A stretch of 8,474 bases of DNA from CAYFZR01 sp964347835 [NCBI: uncultured archaeon] (GTDB taxonomy: Archaea; CAYFZR01): positions 1-8,474 of the forward strand of contig CAYFZR010000001.1 of assembly GCA_964347835.1 (NCBI GenBank), written 5' to 3'. This document shows positions 1 through 5,876 of this stretch, in pieces. The notes under the pieces were generated by a model, which did no database searches, had not been told where the DNA came from, and was given only the letters and a program-made list of their open reading frames with translations. Within the stretch, counting starts at the first letter, position 1. Every line of letters starts with the position of its first letter. The position numbers were made by a program, and so were the translations under genes.

Positions 1-454
1 CGCTGGCATCGGTATCGTCACAGTCTACTAGTCCGCAATCCCCTCCTTCAATAGCATAGCCATCGCCATCGTTGTCTGTACATACTGGTGGTGGTGTTGG
101 TGGTGCGCTACCTATTTCAACATGGACGTTAATTTTGTGGAATTTTACCTTATCAAAGAGGGTTTCACCTGTTCCATCGTATATTAGAAGATAGACGTGA
201 GCATTTCCGATATATTTACCTCTATCTTCGTCAAAGTGTAATACTTCAAACCAAAGTTCTCCGCCTTCATAGCCTCCCTCTACACCTTCTGGTGTAAATC
301 TCACGAAGTTGATAATATAGTTTCCGTAGAAGTCCCCTAAACTTATTTCTTCATTTATTTTATAGGGGTTTTCATGAATTGCTTTTGCTAGGGCGGGCGT
401 AATCATGGTAAAGAATACTACGAGTGACACCCAAAGTGCTATGGCTTTTCTCAC
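1..454 (-). CDS. Secreted protein with MopE-type metal-binding repeat (partial)
   Basis: The frame opens with GTG at 454 and leaves the window at position 1 after 151 codons, so the C-terminus is missing. Residues 1-23 form a signal peptide: a basic MRK start, a hydrophobic core and an ALA cleavage motif, so the product is probably exported. Residues 24-116 look beta-rich, with alternating aromatic and charged residues, and match no family I recognise. A Pro-rich linker (APPTPPP, 117-123) follows. Residues 125-149 then read C-x-D-N-D-G-D-G-Y ... DC ... DCDD-x-DA, which fits the putative metal-binding motif seen in MopE-like and thrombospondin-3-like acidic repeats, usually present in several copies. 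The start is fixed by a strong Shine-Dalgarno site 4 nt upstream. The gene is divergent from the winged-helix regulator at 799. A structural or calcium-binding cell-surface role is inferred; the ligand is unknown. Confidence 0.85.
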   Translation of the reverse strand, partial: MRKAIALWVSLVVFFTMITPALAKAIHENPYKINEEISLGDFYGNYIINFVRFTPEGVEGGYEGGELWFEVLHFDEDRGKYIGNAHVYLLIYDGTGETLFDKVKFHKINVHVEIGSAPPTPPPVCTDNDGDGYAIEGGDCGLVDCDDTDAS

Positions 455-458
455 TTAT

Positions 459-468
459 TCACCTCCTC
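459..468 (-). promoter_or_regulatory. Shine-Dalgarno site of the secreted-protein gene
   Basis: On the minus strand this reads GAGGAGGTGA, an almost full-length match to the anti-SD end of 16S rRNA, ending 4 nt before the GTG at 454. It is the main evidence for the GTG start, and it implies a leadered, strongly translated mRNA. Confidence 0.85.
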
Positions 469-496
469 GCCTATTTTGCCGTAGCACCCTCCCACA

Positions 497-509
497 TTCA
501 CATAATTGT
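497..509 (+). repeat. 13-bp direct repeat, copy 1
   Basis: TTCACATAATTGT occurs here and, identically, at 693-705. The core ACATAATTGT has ACA/TGT dyad ends separated by 4 bp, as an operator for a dimeric regulator might. This copy lies about 43 bp before the secreted-protein start, near its inferred transcription start. Confidence 0.6.
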
Positions 510-524
510 TATAGTTTCACTCGA

Positions 525-535
525 GATAAATATAG
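525..535 (-). promoter_or_regulatory. Possible TATA box for the secreted-protein gene
   Basis: The minus strand reads CTATATTTATC, a TATA-like element about 70 nt upstream of the GTG start. With the usual archaeal spacing of about 25 nt, transcription would begin near 500-508. This leaves a leader of about 50 nt and places the first copy of the 13-bp direct repeat over the start site. The call rests on composition and spacing only, in a region that is AT-rich throughout. Confidence 0.35.
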
Positions 536-546
536 TTATCCATGAC

Positions 547-561
547 TATCACTGAGTGATA
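547..561. promoter_or_regulatory. Palindrome TATCACT-G-AGTGATA, possible operator
   Basis: Perfect 7-bp arms surround a single central base, lying just upstream of the possible leftward TATA box. Such a short-spaced dyad suits a helix-turn-helix dimer better than an RNA hairpin. It may be a binding site for an activator or repressor of the leftward gene, but no protein can be assigned to it from sequence alone. Confidence 0.4.
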
Positions 562-692
562 ATGCCTTTTGTGCAAAATAAAATAAAAATAAAGAATATG
601 GGCTATAAGAAGGATGTTACATCAATTATTAATCCAATAAATGCCATATACAGTTATAATCAAATCCTCGTCTAACAGGTTTATATTCTTAG

Positions 693-705
693 TTCACATA
701 ATTGT
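693..705 (+). repeat. 13-bp direct repeat, copy 2
   Basis: Identical to 497-509 (TTCACATAATTGT). It ends a few bases before the TATA-like TTTTATAC at 711-718. A related element, ACAATTTTGT, begins 21 bp further on at 717, about two helical turns from this core, so the two would flank the rightward TATA-like box on one face of the DNA. Confidence 0.6.
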
Positions 706-710
706 CCACG

Positions 711-718
711 TTTTATAC
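711..718 (+). promoter_or_regulatory. Possible TATA box for the winged-helix regulator
   Basis: TTTTATAC lies about 81-88 bp upstream of the preferred ATG at 799. With archaeal spacing, transcription would start near 740-745, giving a leader of about 55 nt. An alternative TATA-like string, TTTATATT, lies at about 680-687. The assignment is tentative because the whole region is AT-rich. Confidence 0.3.
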
Positions 719-739
719 AATTTTGTAGATGAAAATTGT
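717..739. repeat. 8-bp inverted repeat upstream of the regulator gene
   Basis: Arms ACAATTTT (717-724) and AAAATTGT (732-739) are perfect complements separated by GTAGATG. The left arm also forms the shorter dyad ACAATTTTGT (717-726), which resembles the ACATAATTGT core of the 13-bp direct repeat. A DNA operator just downstream of the TATA-like box is the likelier reading. An RNA hairpin is possible if transcription starts further upstream. Confidence 0.45.
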
Positions 740-798
740 TTATTTGTGCATTACCACTTTATAATGCTATTAATCTCCGAGTCAATGCGGTGTCTCAT

Positions 799-1149
799 AT
801 GCTAAAAAATGCACATGTAATAGAAGACGTCGAAATCCTGAAATTCTTCGTAAATGGGTATTCAAGTGAGATACTTTCGGCTACCTTCAAAAAAGAAATG
901 TCTGCTTTTCAGTTAAGTGAAGAACTAGATATACCCATAGCGACCGTTTACAGGAAAATTAAATCATTAGAAAGCGTGGGATTATTAAAACACGTAAAAA
1001 CAATCATTAACACGTCTGGAAACGAAGAGAAATATTATAGGTGCAACATCGACAAAATTTCAGCCAAATTCGTAGAAGGCAAACTAAGAATGCAGGTCGT
1101 GACAGAAGGCTTAGACGACGAATATATAAGACTCTGGAAGAAAGCTTGA
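799..1149 (+). CDS. Small ArsR-like winged-helix transcriptional regulator
   Basis: The protein is 116 residues from the ATG at 799. Residues 34-57 (MSAFQLSEELDIPIATVYRK and following) form a helix-turn-helix with the TVYRKIKSLE recognition-helix pattern common in archaeal ArsR-type regulators. Residues 58-82 give the SVGLLKHVK strand and the wing, ending in KYYRC. No cysteine pair or histidine cluster typical of metal-sensing ArsR proteins is visible, so the signal is unknown. I chose 799 because GGTG at 789-792 sits 6 nt upstream; an in-frame GTG at 790 and a TTG at 736 are alternatives, and the TTG would lie in an inverted repeat. The gene is divergent from the secreted-protein gene and shares a repeat-rich control region with it, suggesting control of that gene and of itself. 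It converges on metG. Confidence 0.8.
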   Translation: MLKNAHVIEDVEILKFFVNGYSSEILSATFKKEMSAFQLSEELDIPIATVYRKIKSLESVGLLKHVKTIINTSGNEEKYYRCNIDKISAKFVEGKLRMQVVTEGLDDEYIRLWKKA

Positions 1150-1232
1150 AACTAACTTTTATCTTCTATCTCCTTATTATTCCTCAGATAATTAAATACC
1201 ACCAGACACAGTTATTGCAAGCTAAAATGATT

Positions 1233-1248
1233 CTCTATAAAAATAGAG
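1233..1248. terminator. Hairpin between convergent genes, possible terminator
   Basis: CTCTAT and ATAGAG form a perfect 6-bp stem around an AAAA loop, starting 17 nt beyond the metG stop and 83 nt after the regulator stop. Its position between two convergent genes fits a terminator. Archaeal termination usually depends more on T-runs than on hairpins; a T-rich stretch, CTTTTATCTTCTATCTCC at about 1155-1172, could serve the rightward gene. The stem is AT-rich and weak. Confidence 0.35.
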
Positions 1249-1264
1249 TAGTAAAACGATACTT

Positions 1265-3247
1265 TTATCTAACCTTTGATCCCAAAGGGACGTCTCTCTC
1301 AGGTAAAACTATTACTGGACCCTCTGGACTGTCTACTGCCAAAATCATACCCTGCGATTCTACGTTAAAAATTTTGGTAGGCTTCAAGTTCTTTAAAACC
1401 ACGACATGCTTGCCTACCAAAGAATCAGGTTCGTATACATCTCTTATTCCGGTTACGATTTGTCTCTTTTCAGTTCCTATGTCAACTACAAGTCTTATGA
1501 GTTTATCAGATCCTTTAATTGGTTCTGCTGTCTCTATCCTACCTGTGCGGAGTTCAATCTTTGTAAAATCTTCGATTGATATTTCAGTCATCTCAACAAC
1601 ACCCTTTTTTAATCTTTTCTCCAAAATTTCTTTTTCTCTATCAAAAACATCACTATCTAACTTTGGAAACAGTAATTTAGGTTTATTTATTTTTAGTCCT
1701 TCTTCCATTTCTTTTGAAGTCCATTTAACCCCTTCCAAATTTAACATATCTCTAATCTTTTGGGATGTGAAGGGCAGATAGGGATGTAACAGAGTAGACA
1801 AGCAAGAAACGATGTTTAAACATATGTTGATGGTGGTTTTTGCTCTATCTTTATTTTCTTTAATGTCTTCCCAAGGTTTTTTGTCGTTGAAATACTTGTT
1901 TCCAAATCTTGCCAAGTTCATTATCTCTAAGAGTCCATCTCTTATCTGAAAGTTCTCTATTAAAACAGAAACCTTATTTAGAGTTTCTTTTATTAAATTA
2001 ATTGCTTCTATGTCCAATTCTTCCAAATCAAATCTTTTTGGATTCTTAGAATCAAAGTATCTCGCTGTAAAAGTGAGTGTTCTATGAACAAAATTTCCTA
2101 AGACGTCTGCCAGTTCGTCATTGTATCTCCTCCCGAAGTCTTCCCAAGAGAAATCCGTGTCTCTCGTGAGAGGAGCGTTTACAGTTAAGTAATATCTCAG
2201 TGCATCCGGTTCAAATTTATCTAAATATTCTCTGATCCAAATAACCCAACCTCTGCTGGTAGACATCTTATCTCCTTCTAAGGAGAGGTATTCTCCTGCA
2301 ACTATATTATATGGTAGATTTATCCCGTTTCCTATGAGCATGGCAGGCCAGAATATCGCGTGGTGGTATATTATATCTTTCCCAATGAAATGCACTATCT
2401 TTGAGTCGCCTTCCCAGTAGTCTTCCCATTTCTTTTTATTTTCTCTCGCCCAGTCGTCGGTGGCAGATACGTATCCTATGGGAGCATCGAACCAAACATA
2501 TAGGACTTTGTCTTTTGAATCTTCTAAAGGAACAGGAACACCCCACTCCAGATCCCTCGTTATATCCCAGTCTATCAATCCTTCCCTTATCCACTGGATT
2601 GAGTAGTTCTTCACATTGGGTGGCAACAATTCGTTATCCTCTAACCAATTCAAAACATCTTCAGAAAAGGCGCTTAACTTAAAGAAATAATGTGTTGTAC
2701 TTCTTTCTTCGGGAGTAGATTCGCAGATTATACAGTAGGGATCTACGAGTTCTTTCGGTTCTAAATGTCTCCCACATACCTCGCAGTGATCTCCTCTTGC
2801 TCTCGGAGCATTGCACATTGGACATGTCCCTTCAACGTACCTATCAGGCAAAAACCTCCCGCAGGAAGGACAGAAGGGCTGGAAAACTTCTTTTTTGAAG
2901 ATATATCCGTCCTCATATAGTTTTAAAAAGAATTTTTGGGTCATCTCAACGTGATTTTTGTAAGAAGTCCTTGAGAATATATCAAATATGATTCCTAGGT
3001 CTTCAAATTCCTTTTTTATAATTTCATGGTACTTGTCTACGATTGCTTTTGGTGTAGTTTTTTCCTGTTCGGCCTTTACTACTATAGGGGTGCCATGCTC
3101 ATCGGTAGCACAAACAAATAATACATCATTCCCAATGATTTTGTTGAATCTAGCGTATATATCGCCAGGGAGATAAGTAGACCTTATATGTCCTATGTGA
3201 AGCGGACCGTTAGCGTATGGTAACGCACAAGTGATTAAGAGTCTCAT
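1265..3247 (-). CDS. metG: Methionyl-tRNA synthetase with C-terminal tRNA-binding domain
   Basis: This cytosolic class I synthetase joins methionine to initiator and elongator tRNA-Met. From the ATG at 3247 it has 660 residues. HIGH lies at 17-20 after the typical ITCALPYANGPLH lead, and the zinc-knuckle insert holds four CxxC pairs (126/129, 142/145, 155/158, 172/175). KMSTS lies at 327-331, followed by the helical anticodon-binding domain. Residues about 554-660 (ISIEDFTKIELRTGRI onward) form a Trbp111/Arc1-like OB-fold tRNA-binding domain, fused here although some archaea encode it separately. The frame extends five codons upstream to 3262, but those codons contain a Shine-Dalgarno site, GGGAGAG, placed 6 nt before the ATG at 3247. 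That ATG overlaps the KH-protein stop as ATGA, so translation is probably coupled. It is the last gene of the five-gene cluster. Confidence 0.97.
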   Translation of the reverse strand: MRLLITCALPYANGPLHIGHIRSTYLPGDIYARFNKIIGNDVLFVCATDEHGTPIVVKAEQEKTTPKAIVDKYHEIIKKEFEDLGIIFDIFSRTSYKNHVEMTQKFFLKLYEDGYIFKKEVFQPFCPSCGRFLPDRYVEGTCPMCNAPRARGDHCEVCGRHLEPKELVDPYCIICESTPEERSTTHYFFKLSAFSEDVLNWLEDNELLPPNVKNYSIQWIREGLIDWDITRDLEWGVPVPLEDSKDKVLYVWFDAPIGYVSATDDWARENKKKWEDYWEGDSKIVHFIGKDIIYHHAIFWPAMLIGNGINLPYNIVAGEYLSLEGDKMSTSRGWVIWIREYLDKFEPDALRYYLTVNAPLTRDTDFSWEDFGRRYNDELADVLGNFVHRTLTFTARYFDSKNPKRFDLEELDIEAINLIKETLNKVSVLIENFQIRDGLLEIMNLARFGNKYFNDKKPWEDIKENKDRAKTTINICLNIVSCLSTLLHPYLPFTSQKIRDMLNLEGVKWTSKEMEEGLKINKPKLLFPKLDSDVFDREKEILEKRLKKGVVEMTEISIEDFTKIELRTGRIETAEPIKGSDKLIRLVVDIGTEKRQIVTGIRDVYEPDSLVGKHVVVLKNLKPTKIFNVESQGMILAVDSPEGPVIVLPERDVPLGSKVR

Positions 3248-3810
3248 TGTTCTCTCTCCCATAAATACATCTCTTTTTCTTTAATGTCCCTTTTCTTAGA
3301 GTCAAGATACCTATAAACTGTTTGATGAGGTGATCCTTCCAGCAGTAAGATTATGGCTCTCCTTGCTATACTTATCTGATGAGGATGTCCTATGAGGGAC
3401 GTTGTCTTTCCGTACACAGAAATATCAGCGCCAGTGTATTCTTCTATGGTCTCTCGGGTTTTGCCTCCTTTCCCAATCACCCTCCCCCTCAACCTTCTCA
3501 TTCCACTCTGGGATCTTCCTGAAAACTGAGTTATATCGATTACGTCCAGAATACATTCCGAATCCAATAGACGTAGTGCTCTTTCTGGACTGAAGCCTCT
3601 GCCTATGGCATGAATTATATCCTTTGCCTTCCAAATCAAGAAGGGGTCTTCATGATTCTCTCTCAACTCGATGGCAACCTCTCCAGTTTCGGTATCTAAA
3701 TTGATCTTTGTTTCTGTCTTGGCTTCTATTTCTGTTTTTGTCTTACCGTTCTTTCCAATTACCACTCCAACTCTCTCTTTAGGTATAATCAGGTGCTGAA
3801 CTGCTCGCAT
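3244..3810 (-). CDS. KH-domain RNA-binding protein, Dim2/Pno1-like
   Basis: A protein of 188 residues with two KH domains. KH1 (about 3-69) has a GKNG loop at 19-22, and KH2 (about 86-160) has a GKGG loop at 113-116 within RGRVIGKGGKTRETIEEYTG. This matches the archaeal counterpart of eukaryotic Dim2/Pno1, which binds near the 3' end of small-subunit rRNA during maturation. That function is from knowledge of the family and is not shown here. The C-terminal 25 residues are highly charged. The ATG at 3810 has a GAGGGG Shine-Dalgarno site 8 nt upstream, inside the end of rio1, and the two genes overlap by 22 nt. Its stop overlaps the metG start. Lying directly after rio1 and aIF1A fits a shared role on the small subunit. 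Confidence 0.92.
   Translation of the reverse strand: MRAVQHLIIPKERVGVVIGKNGKTKTEIEAKTETKINLDTETGEVAIELRENHEDPFLIWKAKDIIHAIGRGFSPERALRLLDSECILDVIDITQFSGRSQSGMRRLRGRVIGKGGKTRETIEEYTGADISVYGKTTSLIGHPHQISIARRAIILLLEGSPHQTVYRYLDSKKRDIKEKEMYLWEREQ
3254..3260 (-). promoter_or_regulatory. Shine-Dalgarno site deciding the metG start
   Basis: The minus strand reads GGGAGAG, 6 nt before the ATG at 3247. The upstream ATG at 3262 overlaps this site by one base and lacks a good site of its own. The start at 3247 also gives the conserved MRLLITCALPYANG N-terminus. Confidence 0.8.
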
Positions 3811-4568
3811 TTCAAAATCCCCTCTAATAAATCGTCTGAATTAGTTACGTCAATTCCAATTTTCTCAAAAAATTTATTTAAATTCTCTATATCTTTTTTT
3901 AATAGTTCATGACTCATCTTATGTCTAATATCCAAAGACTGGGACATATCTATTATTACCGGTTCATCTGTTAATAAAACATTGTATTCACTAAAATCTC
4001 CATGGACAATTTTCGCATCGCAGTAGAGTCTACTTAAATAATCCAAAAGCAACTTGTATGTATTTTTAGGTTTTTCAGGAGGATAATCTTTCATTCTGGG
4101 AGCAGGTATGTCATTTATACCGATGAACTCCATAATTAGTACATTCTTTGACTGTACTATCGGTTTTGGAACCCTAACTCTTGCGCCAAAGGCCCTTTTT
4201 AAGTTTTTGAATTCTTTTTGAGCCCATGTATATACAATGTCCTTTCTAGAACGTTTTATACGAGTAAATCTTGGATCTCCTTCAATATATTTCAGCATAG
4301 TCCTGAAATCAGAGGTTGCGGTACGATAAATCTTCAGCGCAATAAGATTTTCTTCATGATCTTTTCCCTTGAATATGTTTGCCTCCTTTCCTGTGCTTAT
4401 CACACCGTCGACGTAATTTACGTAACCTCGGTTGGACAAATCGTAGAGAGCCATCAAGGTCGGCTTATCGAATACCTCGTGTCTAATCTTCATATCTTCA
4501 GAATCTTTTTTTCTCTTTTCAAATCTTAGTTTTCTACCGTGTTTTCTCTCAAAATCCTCTAATCTCAA
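3789..4568 (-). CDS. rio1: RIO1-family serine/threonine kinase/ATPase
   Basis: This atypical protein kinase has 259 residues. In the eukaryotic homologues it acts as an ATPase in the last steps of small ribosomal subunit maturation. All key motifs are present: the RIO nucleotide loop STGKEA (58-63), the ATP-binding lysine K79 in IALKIYRT, the catalytic loop IVHGDFSEYN with D191 and N196, and the metal-binding IIDMSQS with D207. The N-terminal 35 residues form a charged, winged-helix-like start, and the C-terminus ends shortly after the kinase core, as in other archaeal RIO1 proteins. The start is TTG at 4568, preceded 7 nt upstream by GAGGTG; the next ATG (residue 26) would cut the N-terminal region. 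The Shine-Dalgarno site is enclosed in a perfect hairpin with the aIF1A stop codon. The gene overlaps the KH gene by 22 nt. Confidence 0.96.
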   Translation of the reverse strand: MRLEDFERKHGRKLRFEKRKKDSEDMKIRHEVFDKPTLMALYDLSNRGYVNYVDGVISTGKEANIFKGKDHEENLIALKIYRTATSDFRTMLKYIEGDPRFTRIKRSRKDIVYTWAQKEFKNLKRAFGARVRVPKPIVQSKNVLIMEFIGINDIPAPRMKDYPPEKPKNTYKLLLDYLSRLYCDAKIVHGDFSEYNVLLTDEPVIIDMSQSLDIRHKMSHELLKKDIENLNKFFEKIGIDVTNSDDLLEGILKCEQFST

Positions 4569-4584
4569 TAGAGGACACCTCTAT
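4568..4584 (-). promoter_or_regulatory. Hairpin enclosing the rio1 ribosome-binding site and aIF1A stop
   Basis: The minus strand reads ATAGAGG-TGT-CCTCTAT, perfect 7-bp arms with a 3-nt loop. The left arm holds the aIF1A stop TAG (4583-4581) and most of the rio1 Shine-Dalgarno GAGGTG (4581-4576). The right arm ends on the first base of the rio1 TTG. Folded, the mRNA would hide the ribosome-binding site; a ribosome reaching the aIF1A stop would open it. That suggests rio1 translation depends on aIF1A translation. No T-run follows on the coding strand, so it is not an obvious terminator. Confidence 0.55.
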
Positions 4585-4862
4585 AAATAGCCCCTTTTCT
4601 TTAACCAAGCTGCCTGAGGTCTTGTGTATCTCCAAATTACATCCGCTTTTTCGTGTTGAAATTCCCAAGGTTTTACAATTACTAGATCTCCCTCTCTTAT
4701 CCAGATTCTTTTCTTGAGCTTTCCTGGAATTCTACATATCCTCTCCATGCCATCCACACAATTTACTTTAATCCTGTTAGAACCTAGCATTTGAAAAACG
4801 AATCCAAAAACTTCGCCCTCTTTTGGTAATCTTACCCTAACAACCTCTGTTTCTCTTTCCAA
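4581..4862 (-). CDS. eif1A: Translation initiation factor aIF1A
   Basis: A small OB-fold factor that binds the A-site region of the small ribosomal subunit and helps start-codon selection with aIF1. It has 93 residues from the TTG at 4862. The OB fold spans about 17-80 with the signature FQMLGSNRIKVNCVDGMERI, then RIPGKLKKRIWIREGDLVIV, then PWEFQHEKADVIWRYTRPQ and a basic end ending in GYL. The N-terminal tail RETEVVRVRLP is short but usual for archaea. The open frame reaches another TTG at 4877, but that overlaps the Shine-Dalgarno site GGGAGGT, which is spaced 6 nt from the TTG at 4862. It begins 4 nt after the tyrS stop and is followed 12 nt later by rio1, probably in one transcript. A TTG start for a start-selection factor is noteworthy. 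Confidence 0.95.
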   Translation of the reverse strand: MERETEVVRVRLPKEGEVFGFVFQMLGSNRIKVNCVDGMERICRIPGKLKKRIWIREGDLVIVKPWEFQHEKADVIWRYTRPQAAWLKKRGYL

Positions 4863-4866
4863 ACTG

Positions 4867-5817
4867 TTACCTCCCAAGTTTATCCCTTATGTTCCCTATA
4901 ATGAAGTCTATGTATTCAAAGCTCGAATTTTTTAGATCTGCCGGATGCAACTTACCATCGGTGTACATCTTCTCTAACTCCTCGTAACTTTTTAATGTTA
5001 GATCTCCGCCATATTTTTCAGGCCTCTTTATTTCAATCTCATTAAATTTCGGGATTATTTGATATTTAAATATCTCCATGATTGGATTATCTGCGGCTAT
5101 TTTCGGGGGGCAGAAAGACTCTTTTATCTTCTCCCTTATTTCATCCGTGGAATCATCAACGCTTATAAAGTTGTTTTTACTGGAAGACATCTTTTCATCT
5201 CCATCCAAACCATGGATTAAGGGTAAATGTACGCATACTGGAGGGGCAAATCCTAGTTTGGGAAGATTATCTCTAGCAAGCATGTGTATCTTTCTTTGAT
5301 CTATACCGCCTACTGCTACGTCTACATTTAGGGCTATCATATCGATCACCTGCATCAAAGGATAAACCACTTGAGCCACCTTTGGATCTGCTTCTTCTTT
5401 GCTTATCATATCCATGCTCCTCCTCGCTCTCCTAATCGTAGTTTCTAAGGCTAACTTGTACACATACGTGGAATAATCCTCTGAAAGTTCGATTTCTGAA
5501 CCCATTACGAATTCTGTCTTCTTAGGATCCAGTCCCATTGCCAGAAAACAGTCCTTGTTGTAATCTGCTATTTCCCTAATCTCGCTTAATTCACCTTTTT
5601 TATTTAAATAAGCATGTAAATCAGCTAATAAAATAATTATCTTAAACTCAGCCTCTTGTAGGTCGATCATCTTATTTATGGTAAGCATATGTCCCAAATG
5701 GATCTTTCCACTTGGCTCATATCCTACATAGGCTCTTTTTTCTCTTTTTTTGATTACATCTTCGAGTTCTTTCGTGGTTATTATTTCTACAGTGTTCCTT
5801 TCGATTAGATCTATCAT
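4867..5817 (-). CDS. tyrS: Tyrosyl-tRNA synthetase, archaeal type
   Basis: This cytosolic class I synthetase charges tRNA-Tyr. Its 316 residues match the short archaeal/eukaryotic form without the bacterial S4-like C-terminal domain. AYVGYEPSGKIHLGH holds HLGH at 40-43 and Y30, which aligns with Tyr32 of the Methanocaldococcus enzyme (alignment from memory). VYPLMQVID (151-159) supplies Y152, Q156 and D159 of the tyrosine pocket. GGIDQRKIHMLAR is the conserved dimer/helix segment, and KMSSS lies at 209-213. The ATG at 5817 has only a close AAGGT directly before it, and the gap to the divergent agmatinase is 59 bp, so the leader must be very short or absent. It appears to be the first gene of the tyrS-aIF1A-rio1-KH-metG cluster. 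Confidence 0.97.
   Translation of the reverse strand: MIDLIERNTVEIITTKELEDVIKKREKRAYVGYEPSGKIHLGHMLTINKMIDLQEAEFKIIILLADLHAYLNKKGELSEIREIADYNKDCFLAMGLDPKKTEFVMGSEIELSEDYSTYVYKLALETTIRRARRSMDMISKEEADPKVAQVVYPLMQVIDMIALNVDVAVGGIDQRKIHMLARDNLPKLGFAPPVCVHLPLIHGLDGDEKMSSSKNNFISVDDSTDEIREKIKESFCPPKIAADNPIMEIFKYQIIPKFNEIEIKRPEKYGGDLTLKSYEELEKMYTDGKLHPADLKNSSFEYIDFIIGNIRDKLGR
4869..4875 (-). promoter_or_regulatory. Shine-Dalgarno site of aIF1A within the tyrS end
   Basis: The minus strand reads GGGAGGT, followed by AACAGT and then TTG at 4862. Its last base is the T of the tyrS stop TAA (4869-4867). It rules against the in-frame TTG at 4877 as the start and ties aIF1A initiation to tyrS termination. 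Confidence 0.8.
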
Positions 5818-5876
5818 ACCTTGAGACAGTAAACTATTCGTATTTAATGGTTTTTATATTTAGAAAAGGTAATGAT
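5818..5876. promoter_or_regulatory. Compact divergent promoter region (tyrS / agmatinase)
   Basis: Only 59 bp separate the tyrS ATG from the agmatinase ATG. TATTTAAT at 5841-5848 and TTTTATATTTA at about 5852-5862 are TATA-like on either strand. Read leftward, the second (minus strand TAAATATAAAA) would place the tyrS start of transcription near 5828, giving a leader of about 10 nt. Read rightward, the first would give an agmatinase mRNA that still includes its Shine-Dalgarno site. Exact assignment is not possible by eye. Confidence 0.45.
5866..5870 (+). promoter_or_regulatory. Shine-Dalgarno site deciding the agmatinase start
   Basis: AAGGT, preceded by further A residues, ends 6 nt before the ATG at 5877. 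An in-frame ATG at 5847 would add ten residues (MVFIFRKGND) translated from the TATA-like region and has no such site, so 5877 is preferred. Confidence 0.65.

Larger units (their letters stand above)
455..798. other. Non-coding divergent control region
   Basis: This stretch of 344 bases between the secreted-protein gene (leftward) and the winged-helix regulator (rightward) is very AT-rich and has no convincing gene. A frame can be opened rightward from a TTG at 736, but that TTG lies inside an 8-bp inverted repeat and has no Shine-Dalgarno site, so I treat it as non-coding. The region contains the leftward Shine-Dalgarno site, TATA-like boxes in both directions, a 13-bp direct repeat, a 15-bp palindrome and an inverted repeat, each listed separately. 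No RNA gene was recognised. Confidence 0.7.

Noticed and set aside
85-113. GGTGGTG-like triplet run
   Set aside because: It is explained by Pro and Thr codons of the linker in the minus-strand secreted protein, not by a separate DNA repeat.
540-575. Possible C/D-box guide RNA (CTGA next to GTGATAA)
   Set aside because: The internal D'/C'-like pair is present only because of the palindrome; no terminal C box (RTGATGA) or D box at suitable spacing was found.
567-578. Short inverted repeat TTTTG-TG-CAAAA near the palindrome
   Set aside because: Five-base arms made mostly of A and T are expected by chance in this A-rich stretch.
736-798. N-terminal extension of the regulator from TTG 736
   Set aside because: The TTG lies inside the 8-bp inverted repeat beside a TATA-like box and has no Shine-Dalgarno site; the 21 extra residues do not resemble regulator sequence.
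1041-1781. Long open frame on the plus strand overlapping the regulator end and the metG end
   Set aside because: It lies antisense to the metG C-terminal domain and out of frame with the regulator; the translation is Ser/Thr/Phe-rich with no domain, as expected of a shadow frame.
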